NCBI GenBank assembly: GCA_016795565.1
Contig: JAEUGW010000013.1
Location: 62,001-126,000 of the forward strand
Source: Opitutaceae bacterium
Lineage (GTDB): Bacteria; Verrucomicrobiota; Verrucomicrobiia; Opitutales; Opitutaceae
Length of the DNA: 64,000 nt
Direction: 5' to 3'
Of the stretch, positions 26,261 through 34,377 are shown in pieces. A program made the translations under genes and the position numbers. Every line of letters starts with the position of its first letter. Within the stretch, counting starts at the first letter, position 1. The notes beneath the pieces are model-generated. The model was not told the DNA's origin. It did no database searches and was given only the letters and a program-made list of their open reading frames with translations.

Positions 26261-28211
26261 TGGTTTGCAGGGCGGTAATCACGGAAATGTCCTCCAGAGT
26301 CGAGAAATCACCGCGGATCTCCTCGCCTCCGGCCACCTGCTTAAGGAGCCGGCGGACAATCTTGCCACTGCGGGTCTTGGGCAACGCGGCCACGAGCCGC
26401 ACCTCGTCCGGCCGGGCGATCGGCCCGATTTCCTTCGCCACATGACGCCGCAGCTCCTCGCTCACGGCCGGAGTCGGCAGTGCGCCCTTGAGCACAACGA
26501 AGCACACCAGCGCCTGCCCCTTGAGTTCGTCAGGCCGGCCGACCGCCGCCGCCTCGGCGACCTGCGGATGCGACACCAACGCGCTTTCCACCTCGGCGGT
26601 GCCGATCCGGTGGCCGGAAACGTTGAGCACATCGTCGATGCGCCCGCTCACCCACAAGTAACCGTCGGAGTCCAGTCGGGCGCCATCACCGGCAAAATAA
26701 TACTCGGGATGCTCGCTCCAATACTGCTGCCGAAAGCGCCGTCCGTCCCCCCACAGCGTGCGCAACATGGACGGCCAGGCTTGTTTGAGGAAAAGCCGGC
26801 CTTCCGTGCCGCGCGGCACCTCGCGGCCCGTGTCATCGAGCACCACGGGCACCACGCCGAAAAAGGGCAGCGCACAGGAACCGGGCTTGAGCGGGGTCAC
26901 ACCCGGCATGGGTGAAACCATGATCGCTCCGGTCTCAGTCTGCCACCAGGTGTCCACGATGGGGCAGCGACGCGCCCCAACCACCTCGTGATACCATCGC
27001 CAGACCGCCGGGCTGATCGGTTCCCCAACCGAACCGAGCAGTCGCAGGGAACCCAGGTTGTGCTTTCGCACATGTTCGTCCCCCCACCGCATGCAGGAGC
27101 GGATCGCCGTGGGTGCGGTGTAGAAAATCGTGACCTGATGACGCTCGATCAGCTCCCAAAAACGGTCCGGGCCGGGCTGGTTTGGAACGCCTTCATAAAG
27201 CAGAACCGTCGCGCCGTTGGCCAGCGGCCCGTAGACAATGTAGCTGTGGCCGGTGATCCAGCCAATGTCGGCGGTGCAAAAATACACGTCGCTCTCCTGC
27301 AGGTCGAAGATGTATCTGGCCGTCAGCATCGACCCGAGCAGGTAACCCGCGGAAGTATGCAGCACGCCCTTCGGCTTGCCGGTCGAACCGGAGGTATAGA
27401 GAATGAACAGCTCCTGTTCGCTCGGAAAGGCCGCCGCCCGGTGCTCCGGGGAGGCGCCGAGCACAAAGTCCGTCCACCAAACATCCCGGCCTGGCTGCAT
27501 CTTGACTCCCTCCTGTCCCGTGCGCCGGACCACGATGACCTGCCGCACACTGGGTGTCGCCGCCAGTGCGGTGTCGACATTCGCCTTGAGCTCGACGACC
27601 CGCCCGCGTCGCCACCCTCCATCCGCCGTGATCACCAGCCGCGCCTGGCAGTCGTTGATGCGGTCCTTGATGGCCTCGGCGGAGAAACCGCCAAAGATCA
27701 CGGTGTGGATGACGCCGAGGCGCGCACAGGCCAGCATCGCCACGACCGCCTCCGGGATCATCGGCAAATAGATGGCGACCCGGTCACCACGCCGCAAACC
27801 CGCGCGCGCCAGGGCCGAGGCAAACTGGCAGACTTCGCGATGGAGTTGCCGGTAGGTCAGCGTGCGCACGTCGCCCGGTTCACCCTCGAAGATCAGCGCC
27901 GCCTTGTTGGCGCGTGACGTGGCCAGATGGCGGTCGAGGCAGTTCTCGGCGACATTCAACCGGCCATCCGCGAACCAGCGGGCGTGCGGGCGACGCCAGT
28001 CCAACACCTCCGTGAACGGCCGGCGCCACTGCAACAGCTCCCTCGCCTGGCCGGCCCAGAACTTCTCCGGATCCCGCACCGACTGGCGGTGCATCCGGAG
28101 GTGGACCGCCCGGCTGCGCAGCCGGGCCTTCGTGGCGAAGTCCACCGGCGGCGGGACGGCCGCGACACGGGAAGGAACGGGATGGGACTGGGCGGAGGCA
28201 GGCGAGGTCAT
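26253..28211 (-). CDS. acs: Acetyl-CoA synthetase (acetate-CoA ligase, AMP-forming)
   Basis: 652 residues, the usual length. Motifs seen are the AMP-binding loop YTSGSTGKPKGVLHT near 290, TWWQTETGA near 430, YYFAGDGARLDSDGYLWVSGRIDDVLNVSGHRI in the hinge region and the C-terminal PKTRSGKIVRR with the regulatory acetylation lysine. Converts acetate, ATP and CoA to acetyl-CoA. Its overlap with the GH20 gene and the operator site 35 bp upstream suggest a dedicated role in using acetate freed from N-acetyl sugars (inference). Confidence 0.93.
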   Translation of the reverse strand: MTSPASAQSHPVPSRVAAVPPPVDFATKARLRSRAVHLRMHRQSVRDPEKFWAGQARELLQWRRPFTEVLDWRRPHARWFADGRLNVAENCLDRHLATSRANKAALIFEGEPGDVRTLTYRQLHREVCQFASALARAGLRRGDRVAIYLPMIPEAVVAMLACARLGVIHTVIFGGFSAEAIKDRINDCQARLVITADGGWRRGRVVELKANVDTALAATPSVRQVIVVRRTGQEGVKMQPGRDVWWTDFVLGASPEHRAAAFPSEQELFILYTSGSTGKPKGVLHTSAGYLLGSMLTARYIFDLQESDVYFCTADIGWITGHSYIVYGPLANGATVLLYEGVPNQPGPDRFWELIERHQVTIFYTAPTAIRSCMRWGDEHVRKHNLGSLRLLGSVGEPISPAVWRWYHEVVGARRCPIVDTWWQTETGAIMVSPMPGVTPLKPGSCALPFFGVVPVVLDDTGREVPRGTEGRLFLKQAWPSMLRTLWGDGRRFRQQYWSEHPEYYFAGDGARLDSDGYLWVSGRIDDVLNVSGHRIGTAEVESALVSHPQVAEAAAVGRPDELKGQALVCFVVLKGALPTPAVSEELRRHVAKEIGPIARPDEVRLVAALPKTRSGKIVRRLLKQVAGGEEIRGDFSTLEDISVITALQTNV

Positions 28212-28246
28212 GGGGGCAGGGAAACGGAGGAGGAAAACAAGCCGTT

Positions 28247-28262
28247 CATAACCGACTGGTTA
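28247..28262. promoter_or_regulatory. Operator site 3, RTAACC-N4-GGTTAY
   Basis: ATAACC-GACT-GGTTAC is a perfect consensus match, 35 bp upstream of acs. Together with site 4 it lies in the 141-bp divergent region between acs and the second DegT gene. The two sites are 85 bp apart start to start, about eight helical turns, so both would face the same side of the DNA. Confidence 0.72.
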
Positions 28263-28331
28263 CTTTTGGAAAGCAAGCCGAACCCGCGCCAATAGTCATT
28301 TTTTCAAGTAACGGCTTGTGTTTTCCGGCTG

Positions 28332-28347
28332 GTAACCGTTTGGTTAT
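28332..28347. promoter_or_regulatory. Operator site 4, RTAACC-N4-GGTTAY
   Basis: GTAACC-GTTT-GGTTAT is a perfect consensus match ending 5 bp before the ATG of the DegT aminotransferase at 28353. Confidence 0.72.
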
Positions 28348-28352
28348 TCCAG

Positions 28353-29630
28353 ATGAAAGCCTCCCTCCCTTCCCGTCCGCCCGCCTTGCTGGCGGGCAAC
28401 CCGCGGCCCGCCCACCCCTTTCCGACCTGGCCGATCTTCGACGCGACCGACGAACAGCGCGTGCTGCGGGCGCTCCGATCCGGGCATTGGGGCAAGCTCT
28501 CCGGCCCGGAGGTCACCGAGTTTGAGCAGCGTTTCGCCAAGCTGCATGGCGCCCGCTTCGGCGTTGGCGTCGTCAATGGCAGCGTCTCGCTCCGGATCGC
28601 CCTGACCGCCGCCGGCATCCAGGCCGAGGACGAGGTCGTCGTCCCCTCCTACACCTTCCTGGCCAGCGCCACCGCCGTGGTCGAGGCCAACGCCATCCCG
28701 GTCTTCGCCGACATCGACCTGGAGACGCTGAACCTCTGCCCGAGGGCCTTCGAGGCCGCGATCACACCCCGCACCCGGGCGGTCATCGTGGTCCACTTCG
28801 CCGGTCTGCCGGCCGACATGGACGCCATTCTGTCCATCGCCCGCAAACACCGGCTGATTGTCATCGAGGACGCCGCCCACGCGCATGCCGCCGTCTACAA
28901 GGGCCAGCCCGTCGGCGCCATCGGCCATCTGGGCTCCTTCTCCTTCCAGTCGAGCAAGAACCTGAATAGCGGCGAAGGCGGCATCATCACCACCAACGAC
29001 GAGTCGCTCGCCGACGCCTGCGTCTCACTGCACAACTGCGGGCGCCACAAGGCCGGATTGTGGTATGAACACTATATCAACGCCGTGAACTACCGCCTGG
29101 GCGAGTTGCAGGGCGCGCTGCTCAACACCCAGCTGGACCGCCTTGAGGCCCAGACGAACCTCCGCGATGAAAACGGGCGTTACCTGGCCGGGCGCCTGGC
29201 ACAGCTTCCGGGGCTTCACCCACAGAAGCGCACCGCCGACTGCACCCGCCATGCCTATCATTTGTTCACCTTCCGCATTGATCCGCAGGCCTTTGGGCTG
29301 TCGCGCGCCGTTGTGCTCAAGGCGTTGGCCGCCGAGGGCGTGGGTTGCGGCGCAGGGTATCCCCTGCCGCTCTACCGTCAGCCTCTCTTCCTGAACAAGG
29401 CATTCGGACCGTATTTGAACAAGGCGGCGGACCGCCTGGACTACGCCAAGGCCAGGAACCCCAACTGCGAGAAGATCTGCTACGAGCAAGGCGGCTGGTA
29501 TGTCCAATCCCATCTACTCGGCACCAAGGCGGACATGGACGTGATCGCCGACGCATTCGAGCGAATCTATGAGCACCGCAGCAGCCTCCGCGATTGGTCG
29601 GCCAAACAACCGTCCAGCCCGGCCGCCTAG
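28353..29630 (+). CDS. DegT/DnrJ/EryC1/StrS-family PLP aminotransferase (second copy)
   Basis: 425 residues. PLP-enzyme features: VVNGSVSLRIALTAAGI (about 73-89), VIEDAAHAHAA with the ring Asp near 173, and the Schiff-base lysine K202 in SFSFQSSKNLNSGEGG. The YHLFTFRIDP and YPLPLYRQPLF segments are typical of sugar aminotransferases of this family. Likely acts on a keto-sugar or keto-cyclitol made by one of the Gfo/Idh enzymes (inference). Its stop codon shares the palindrome CTAG (29627-29630) with the stop of the convergent Gfo/Idh gene. Confidence 0.87.
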   Translation: MKASLPSRPPALLAGNPRPAHPFPTWPIFDATDEQRVLRALRSGHWGKLSGPEVTEFEQRFAKLHGARFGVGVVNGSVSLRIALTAAGIQAEDEVVVPSYTFLASATAVVEANAIPVFADIDLETLNLCPRAFEAAITPRTRAVIVVHFAGLPADMDAILSIARKHRLIVIEDAAHAHAAVYKGQPVGAIGHLGSFSFQSSKNLNSGEGGIITTNDESLADACVSLHNCGRHKAGLWYEHYINAVNYRLGELQGALLNTQLDRLEAQTNLRDENGRYLAGRLAQLPGLHPQKRTADCTRHAYHLFTFRIDPQAFGLSRAVVLKALAAEGVGCGAGYPLPLYRQPLFLNKAFGPYLNKAADRLDYAKARNPNCEKICYEQGGWYVQSHLLGTKADMDVIADAFERIYEHRSSLRDWSAKQPSSPAA

Positions 29631-30529
29631 AGCCCGACTTCCACCCCACCCGCCGCCCGGCTCTCATTGGCCGCCTCGATGAAACGGATGATCTCCACCG
29701 TTTCCTCAAGCGGCACCGGGGCCACGCCGGTCCGGAAAAAAGCCAGCACCGCCAAGGCGAGGCCATGGTGCGCGGGTTGGCCGGCCGCGGCATCAATCCA
29801 CTGGTCGGACTTTTCGCGGTGCACCACGCCCGTGAAAGCGCCGTTGCCTGCGCGGTTGCCCCGGGCCGTGCCGAACCTGCCGCCGCGCCACCGCCCGACA
29901 ATCATTTCGTGACTGTCCGTCGAGACGGCCCGGACTGATTCGCAACCTGCGCCCAGGACCGTGTAGAGCATCTCCACCGTGTGGATGCCATACCAGAAAT
30001 AGCCCGGTTGGGTGGGCTGCAGGGGCATCGGTCCGGAGAAATCGGCTCCGATGACGGCACCTCCCGCCACATCCGTTGCCGCGGCTTGCAATGCCGCCGC
30101 GAACCGGAGGTTGGAACTGCTGAACAATGGCGTGTCATGCATCCGCGCCAACGCGGCCATGGCGCGAGCGTCCGCACTGGTGGTGGCAAACGGCTTGTCC
30201 ATGAACGTCGGTCGGGCCAGCGGCGCAATCTCAGCAAACTGCCGACGATGGACGCGCCCGTCGACCGAGGTAAGCAAAACCGCGTCCACCACCTCGGCTA
30301 CTTCCCGAGGCGAGCCGAGCATGCGGATGCCGTGGTGGCTGCTCAGTTTCTCGGTATAACGCGGCAGGCGTTCGATGCTCAGGGGGAAATCCGGCGACCC
30401 GCCGGGGAAGGCCACCTCGATCCGCGCACCCGGAATCGCATGCGGGCTGCCCGGGTCATTGAAGGCCGAGGCAAGGGCCTCGACGTGCGATGTATCAAGG
30501 CCGATCAGGCCGAGCTTGAGGGTCTTCAT
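29627..30529 (-). CDS. Gfo/Idh/MocA-family oxidoreductase (second copy)
   Basis: 300 residues from the ATG at 30529. The N-terminus LKLGLIGLDTSHVEALASAF is a variant Rossmann start (GLDTSH in place of GxGxxG), found in a Gfo/Idh subgroup of this phylum. DAVLLTSVDGRVHRRQFAEI and FMDKPFATT near residue 110 give the family DKP lysine; GYFWYGIHTVEMLYTVLGAG is the active-site helix. Shorter than its relative at 22876. It follows the TetR gene after a 190-bp gap in which I see no operator or terminator. Confidence 0.8.
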   Translation of the reverse strand: MKTLKLGLIGLDTSHVEALASAFNDPGSPHAIPGARIEVAFPGGSPDFPLSIERLPRYTEKLSSHHGIRMLGSPREVAEVVDAVLLTSVDGRVHRRQFAEIAPLARPTFMDKPFATTSADARAMAALARMHDTPLFSSSNLRFAAALQAAATDVAGGAVIGADFSGPMPLQPTQPGYFWYGIHTVEMLYTVLGAGCESVRAVSTDSHEMIVGRWRGGRFGTARGNRAGNGAFTGVVHREKSDQWIDAAAGQPAHHGLALAVLAFFRTGVAPVPLEETVEIIRFIEAANESRAAGGVEVGL

Positions 30530-30719
30530 GATGGCTTGCCTCTGGCCGGAATCTGACCGCATCACGCGGGCCTGCGCGGACCAATCCGCTGGGAGTGGAC
30601 CGCCGCTGGGGCAGACCAGAGGCACCGGCCTGTGAGGTCAGGCCAAGGGCGCACCTTGTTCCCCAGCGTCAACCTACCAGTGCAATCCCTGCGCAGGTCA
30701 GTCGCGGTCACCGGGAACC

Positions 30720-31361
30720 TTACGACGCCAACAGCCCGTGAGACACCAGATCGATCGCCTGCGCCAGCCGCAGCTTGTGGTTCGTGGGGCTGTCGAGATC
30801 GAGCTCGACACTGGTCGCGAGTGAATAGTGGTTGGAGTAGTAGATGAAACACAACCCGATGAAATTCACCAGCAGGTGCTTGGTATCAACGGGCGCCCGG
30901 AAGGTCCCCTCCTTGACGCCCTGATCGATCACGGAGCGGAAACGTTCCATGAAAGGGTTTTTATTCAACTTCGACGCCGCCTGCGCAATATTGCGGCCCC
31001 GTTCCAGATTTTCCCAGAGCAACATGCGCACAAATTCCGGATTGCCATCGAGGAAATTGAAGTAGGCCGCCAGCAGCTCCTTGAGCTGCACATCCGGCCG
31101 GGCGTTCCCCACCACCGCCCTGAACTCGACGGATTCCAGCCGGCTGAACACATCCATCAGGACCGCGATATAGATGTCCTTCTTGCTGCCATAGTAATGA
31201 TACACCATCCGTTTGTTGGATTTTGCTCGCGCGACAATCTCGTCGACCGAGACCCCATGGAATCCCTTGTCAGAAAACAGCCGGATGGCGGCCTGTAGAA
31301 GCCGACGCTTGGTTCGATCGGGGTTGCGACGCAATACCGTCTTGGGAGCGGATGAACTCAT
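30720..31361 (-). CDS. TetR-family transcriptional regulator
   Basis: 213 residues from the ATG at 31361. The N-terminal DNA-binding domain is clear (TKRRLLQAAIRLFSDKGFHG, VSVDEIVARAKSNKRMVYHYYGSKKDI, about 16-63); the rest is the helical ligand domain. No other regulator gene is visible between 10 and 37 kb, and this gene is third in the unit that starts at operator site 5. TetR proteins usually bind 15-20 bp palindromes, so it is the best candidate for the RTAACC-N4-GGTTAY sites (inference). The ligand is unknown. Confidence 0.87.
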   Translation of the reverse strand: MSSSAPKTVLRRNPDRTKRRLLQAAIRLFSDKGFHGVSVDEIVARAKSNKRMVYHYYGSKKDIYIAVLMDVFSRLESVEFRAVVGNARPDVQLKELLAAYFNFLDGNPEFVRMLLWENLERGRNIAQAASKLNKNPFMERFRSVIDQGVKEGTFRAPVDTKHLLVNFIGLCFIYYSNHYSLATSVELDLDSPTNHKLRLAQAIDLVSHGLLAS

Positions 31362-31431
31362 GTGAGGGGGAACCCGCGGGAGGCAAATGCCGTTTCCCCC
31401 AACAGGCAATCCTGATTGCACCCAAAGCCGC

Positions 31432-32475
31432 TCAGGCAAGCCAGCGCCCGAGGTGCTGCTGCACAAACTTGTCGTCCACCAACCAGGCATGCTCGCGACT
31501 GACCCGATCGAGTTCCCCGGCCTGGCCGGGCGAGAGCCGCTCGCGCGGATCCAGGCAGGCGGTGGTCTCGAAGATGCCTTGTCGCCGCAGAATCTCATGG
31601 ATGCCGGGGATGCAACCCGAGAACCCGTTCGCCGGGTCGAACACCGCTGCGTTCACATCCGTCAGCGCGGCATTGCGGCGCAGCCATTCCGTGGTGAGCC
31701 GGCCGTCTGCGCGCACGGCCTTGATCTCCCTGAGCAGCGCCACCGCCCGCTCGGTCCAGACACCCCATTGGCCAAGGAGGCCGCCAACGATGTAGCGCGG
31801 GTTCTTGGCCTGGCCGAACGGGGTCAGCAGGTCGGCGATGATGTTGTCGTCATTCCCCGTGTATAAAGCGATGTCGGTCCGGCCGCTGTCGATCACTGCC
31901 CGCACCACATCGAGGGTCTGATAGCGGTTGAATGGCGCGATCTTGATCGCGACAACCGAAGGGATCTCGGAGAATTCCCGCCAGAAACGGTAGCTCAAGC
32001 GTCGCCCCCCCACCGTGGGTTGCAGGTAAAAGCCGATCAGCGGCAGTGTCCTGGCCACCGAGGCGCAGTGCCGGATGATCGCGGCCTCGGGAGCCACCCG
32101 CCAGGTGCCGAGACTGAGCAGCCCTGCCTGGTAACCGCAGGCACGGGCGAACTCCGCCTCGCGGATCGCTTGCGGCGTGCGCCCGCACAACCCGGCGATT
32201 TTGAGCAGCGACCGCCCACCCCGCAGCCAGCGCTCGATGGTCTCCGCCGCCAGTTGCAAGACGGGTTCGTAGAGGCCGTGCCGTGGGTCCCGGATCTCGA
32301 ATTGCGTCGAGTGGACGCCGACCGCCACGCCACCCACGCCGGCGTCGATGTAATAGCGGAGCACCGCCCGTTGGCGCCTCTCGGACCAGCGGCGGCGACG
32401 GTCAAGCGCCAGGGGCAGGGCCGGAATCACCTGGCCCTCGAGCAAATGCGACCGAATGGCGCGCAGGGTTTGCAT
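31432..32475 (-). CDS. Dihydrodipicolinate synthase/N-acetylneuraminate lyase-superfamily aldolase
   Basis: 347 residues, TIM-barrel class I aldolase type. Features: VIPALPLALD near the start, YYIDAGVGGVAVGVHSTQFEI (position of the GTTGE motif, here GVHST), LPLIGFYLQPTVGG where Tyr occurs in the FYxxP pattern, and VVAIKIAPFNRYQTLDVV with the probable Schiff-base Lys of AIK. It could cleave a keto-acid or keto-sugar intermediate of the pathway. The start ATG is 2 bp from the end of the epimerase gene, and the TetR gene follows after 70 bp. Confidence 0.75.
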   Translation of the reverse strand: MQTLRAIRSHLLEGQVIPALPLALDRRRRWSERRQRAVLRYYIDAGVGGVAVGVHSTQFEIRDPRHGLYEPVLQLAAETIERWLRGGRSLLKIAGLCGRTPQAIREAEFARACGYQAGLLSLGTWRVAPEAAIIRHCASVARTLPLIGFYLQPTVGGRRLSYRFWREFSEIPSVVAIKIAPFNRYQTLDVVRAVIDSGRTDIALYTGNDDNIIADLLTPFGQAKNPRYIVGGLLGQWGVWTERAVALLREIKAVRADGRLTTEWLRRNAALTDVNAAVFDPANGFSGCIPGIHEILRRQGIFETTACLDPRERLSPGQAGELDRVSREHAWLVDDKFVQQHLGRWLA

Positions 32476-32477
32476 GG

Positions 32478-33530
32478 TCAGAATTGTCCGTCCCGCTTCT
32501 CGAAGCCGGTGGGCTTGCCCCAGGTCTCACCCCCATCGTTCAGCCATCCGGCGATGCTCTGGATCATCCACCCGATGTCATGGGCCGGGCGTCCGAACAG
32601 CTGGTGCGATCGCCGGGCGTCGCTCAACCAGGCCGTCGGACTCTCAACCCCGGTGATGACCGGCGCAACCCCCAGGGCCCGGCCGAATTCGCCCGCCAGC
32701 CAGCGCACGCTGTAGGTGTCTGCGCCGGTGATGTTGATCGGCGCCGGGGGACTGGCCGCCAGATCCACCGACTGAATGATCTGGGAAACCGCGTCGCGCT
32801 GCCAGATCACGTTCACATAACCCATGGTCACGTCGATCGCCTCGCCCTGCTTCACCTTGGCGGCAATATCGACGAGCACACCGTAACGGTATTCGACGGA
32901 ATAGTTCAGCCGCACCAGCACCACGGGCGTGCCCGCCCGGCGCGATCCCTCGACGAAAGCCTCCTCCCGGCGCAGGCAGGACTCGGCATAGGCCCCCACC
33001 GGGGCCGCTGGCGTGAGCTCGGTCGCACCGCCCTGGCGATGGTCCACAAACGGGTATACACAGCCTGTGGAGAAGGCCACGATCCGCGATCGCGCATAGC
33101 GTTCCGCCACCAAGCGCGGCATCTGCACGTTCATGGCCTCGAGCAAGCCCGGTGCGGAAGTGGTGCCGAACTTGACGCCGGCGAGAAAGAAAACGACCGG
33201 GGCCTCCGGCAACCGCATCAACTCGGCCGGCACGGAAAGATCCGCCACGATCGTTTCGACCCCCGCGGCGGTGAACGCCTCCCGGTCACGCAGGGTGGTG
33301 AACCGGGAAACCGCCATGACGGACAATTCGCGCCCCGCCGCCTGCGCGGCCGCGCGCAACATCAGGCAGAGGTGCAGGCCGATCTTGCCGCCCGCGCCCA
33401 GCACCAGCACGGAACCCGGCATCGACGCCACCGCCCTGATTGCGCCGGCGTCGGGCTGGGAAAGCGCCTGGTCGATGCTGCCCTGGTCCCCGGCCGGTTG
33501 GGGCAATCCGGTCACGAACATGTCTGCCAT
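32478..33530 (-). CDS. NAD-dependent epimerase/dehydratase-like protein
   Basis: 350 residues from the ATG at 33530. An N-terminal helix of about 35 residues (SIDQALSQPDAGAIRAV) precedes the Rossmann motif VLVLGAGGKIGLHLCLML, an arrangement I recall for one extended-SDR group. FLAGVKFGT and VAFSTGCVYPFVD are the strand-4 and Ser regions; AYAESCLRREE has Tyr but the YxxxK lysine is replaced by Arg. It carries the locus operator 4 bp before its ATG and heads the epimerase-aldolase-TetR unit. Confidence 0.75.
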   Translation of the reverse strand: MADMFVTGLPQPAGDQGSIDQALSQPDAGAIRAVASMPGSVLVLGAGGKIGLHLCLMLRAAAQAAGRELSVMAVSRFTTLRDREAFTAAGVETIVADLSVPAELMRLPEAPVVFFLAGVKFGTTSAPGLLEAMNVQMPRLVAERYARSRIVAFSTGCVYPFVDHRQGGATELTPAAPVGAYAESCLRREEAFVEGSRRAGTPVVLVRLNYSVEYRYGVLVDIAAKVKQGEAIDVTMGYVNVIWQRDAVSQIIQSVDLAASPPAPINITGADTYSVRWLAGEFGRALGVAPVITGVESPTAWLSDARRSHQLFGRPAHDIGWMIQSIAGWLNDGGETWGKPTGFEKRDGQF

Positions 33531-33534
33531 AGAA

Positions 33535-33550
33535 GTATCCACACGGTTAC
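33535..33550. promoter_or_regulatory. Operator site 5, RTAACC-N4-GGTTAY
   Basis: GTATCC-ACAC-GGTTAC has one mismatch (T for A at the fourth position). It ends 4 bp before the epimerase ATG on the - strand. The unit it controls includes the TetR gene, so it would be the autoregulatory site. Confidence 0.58.
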
Positions 33551-33726
33551 TAACCTGTTGACGCCACGCAAGACTAATCTACCTCCTTGGCCATGAAAGG
33601 CGCATCCTTCCCGGCGCATTCCGGCCGCTTGGCCCTGACATCCACTCCCTCTGGTCGCCCCCTCTGGCAAGTCGCTCGCAAGCGGGATCGGTCCCCGCAA
33701 ATTCAGCGAACGTCCGGAGAATTCCC

Positions 33727-34377
33727 ATGATCGTTCGTGGACTGATCTTCGATTTCGACGGCGTGATACTCGACACGGAGTCCGCGCTCATTGAAGCCGC
33801 CCGCCAGATTCATGCGGATCACGGGGTTGTTTTCGATCAAGCCGCCATGTCCAGGGTCGCAGGGCACATCGGTTTTGGCGACCCGTGGGGTCGATTCCCC
33901 GCTGCGGTCAGCCGGGTTGATCTATGGCACCGGCACGGCACCCTCAGCCGCGAATTGTTCGGGCAACTCCCGGTAATGCCCGGCGTGCTCAGCTGGTTGG
34001 ACGCCGCCGGTGCGGCCGGACTGGCACTTGGGGTTGCCTCCAATTCTACCCACAGCTATGTGCGCGCGCATCTCGACCGTCTCGGACTGTTGCCACGATT
34101 CGGTGTGCTCTCTGGCCGCGATCAGGTTGATCTGCCCAAACCGGCGCCCGACATCTATCTCCGGACGGCAGGTCTGCTTGGCATCCCTCCCTCCACGGCG
34201 ATTGCAGTGGAGGACTCCACCGTCGGTTGTGCCTCGGCCCGCGCGGCCGGACTCAAGGTCATTGCCGTGCCGGGCCCGGCCACCTCGTCGCACGACTTTT
34301 CCGCGGCCCAATTGCTGCTCCCTTCCCTTGACCGGATGAGCCTGTCGGACGCTCTGGCACGGTTGAATGGCGTCTAA
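33727..34377 (+). CDS. HAD-superfamily phosphatase (phosphoglycolate phosphatase/beta-PGM type)
   Basis: 216 residues. Motif I is LIFDFDGVILDTES (nucleophile D in DFDG), motif II GVASNSTHSYV, motif III DLPKPAPDIYL and motif IV VEDSTVGCASARAAG, all intact, with a small helical cap between I and II. Removes phosphate from, or interconverts, a sugar phosphate; the substrate is unknown. Divergent from the epimerase gene across a 196-bp region with operator site 5 at its far end. It meets the heparinase-like gene tail to tail with a 4-bp overlap. Confidence 0.83.
   Translation: MIVRGLIFDFDGVILDTESALIEAARQIHADHGVVFDQAAMSRVAGHIGFGDPWGRFPAAVSRVDLWHRHGTLSRELFGQLPVMPGVLSWLDAAGAAGLALGVASNSTHSYVRAHLDRLGLLPRFGVLSGRDQVDLPKPAPDIYLRTAGLLGIPPSTAIAVEDSTVGCASARAAGLKVIAVPGPATSSHDFSAAQLLLPSLDRMSLSDALARLNGV

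Noticed and set aside
28307..28322. GTAACG-GCTT-GTGTTT as a third operator between acs and DegT
   Set aside because: Only the left half matches (5 of 6); the right half matches 3 of 6. Treated as chance.
29627..29630. Shared CTAG stop codons of convergent genes as a special signal
   Set aside because: CTAG is its own complement, so a 4-bp tail overlap gives this by default.
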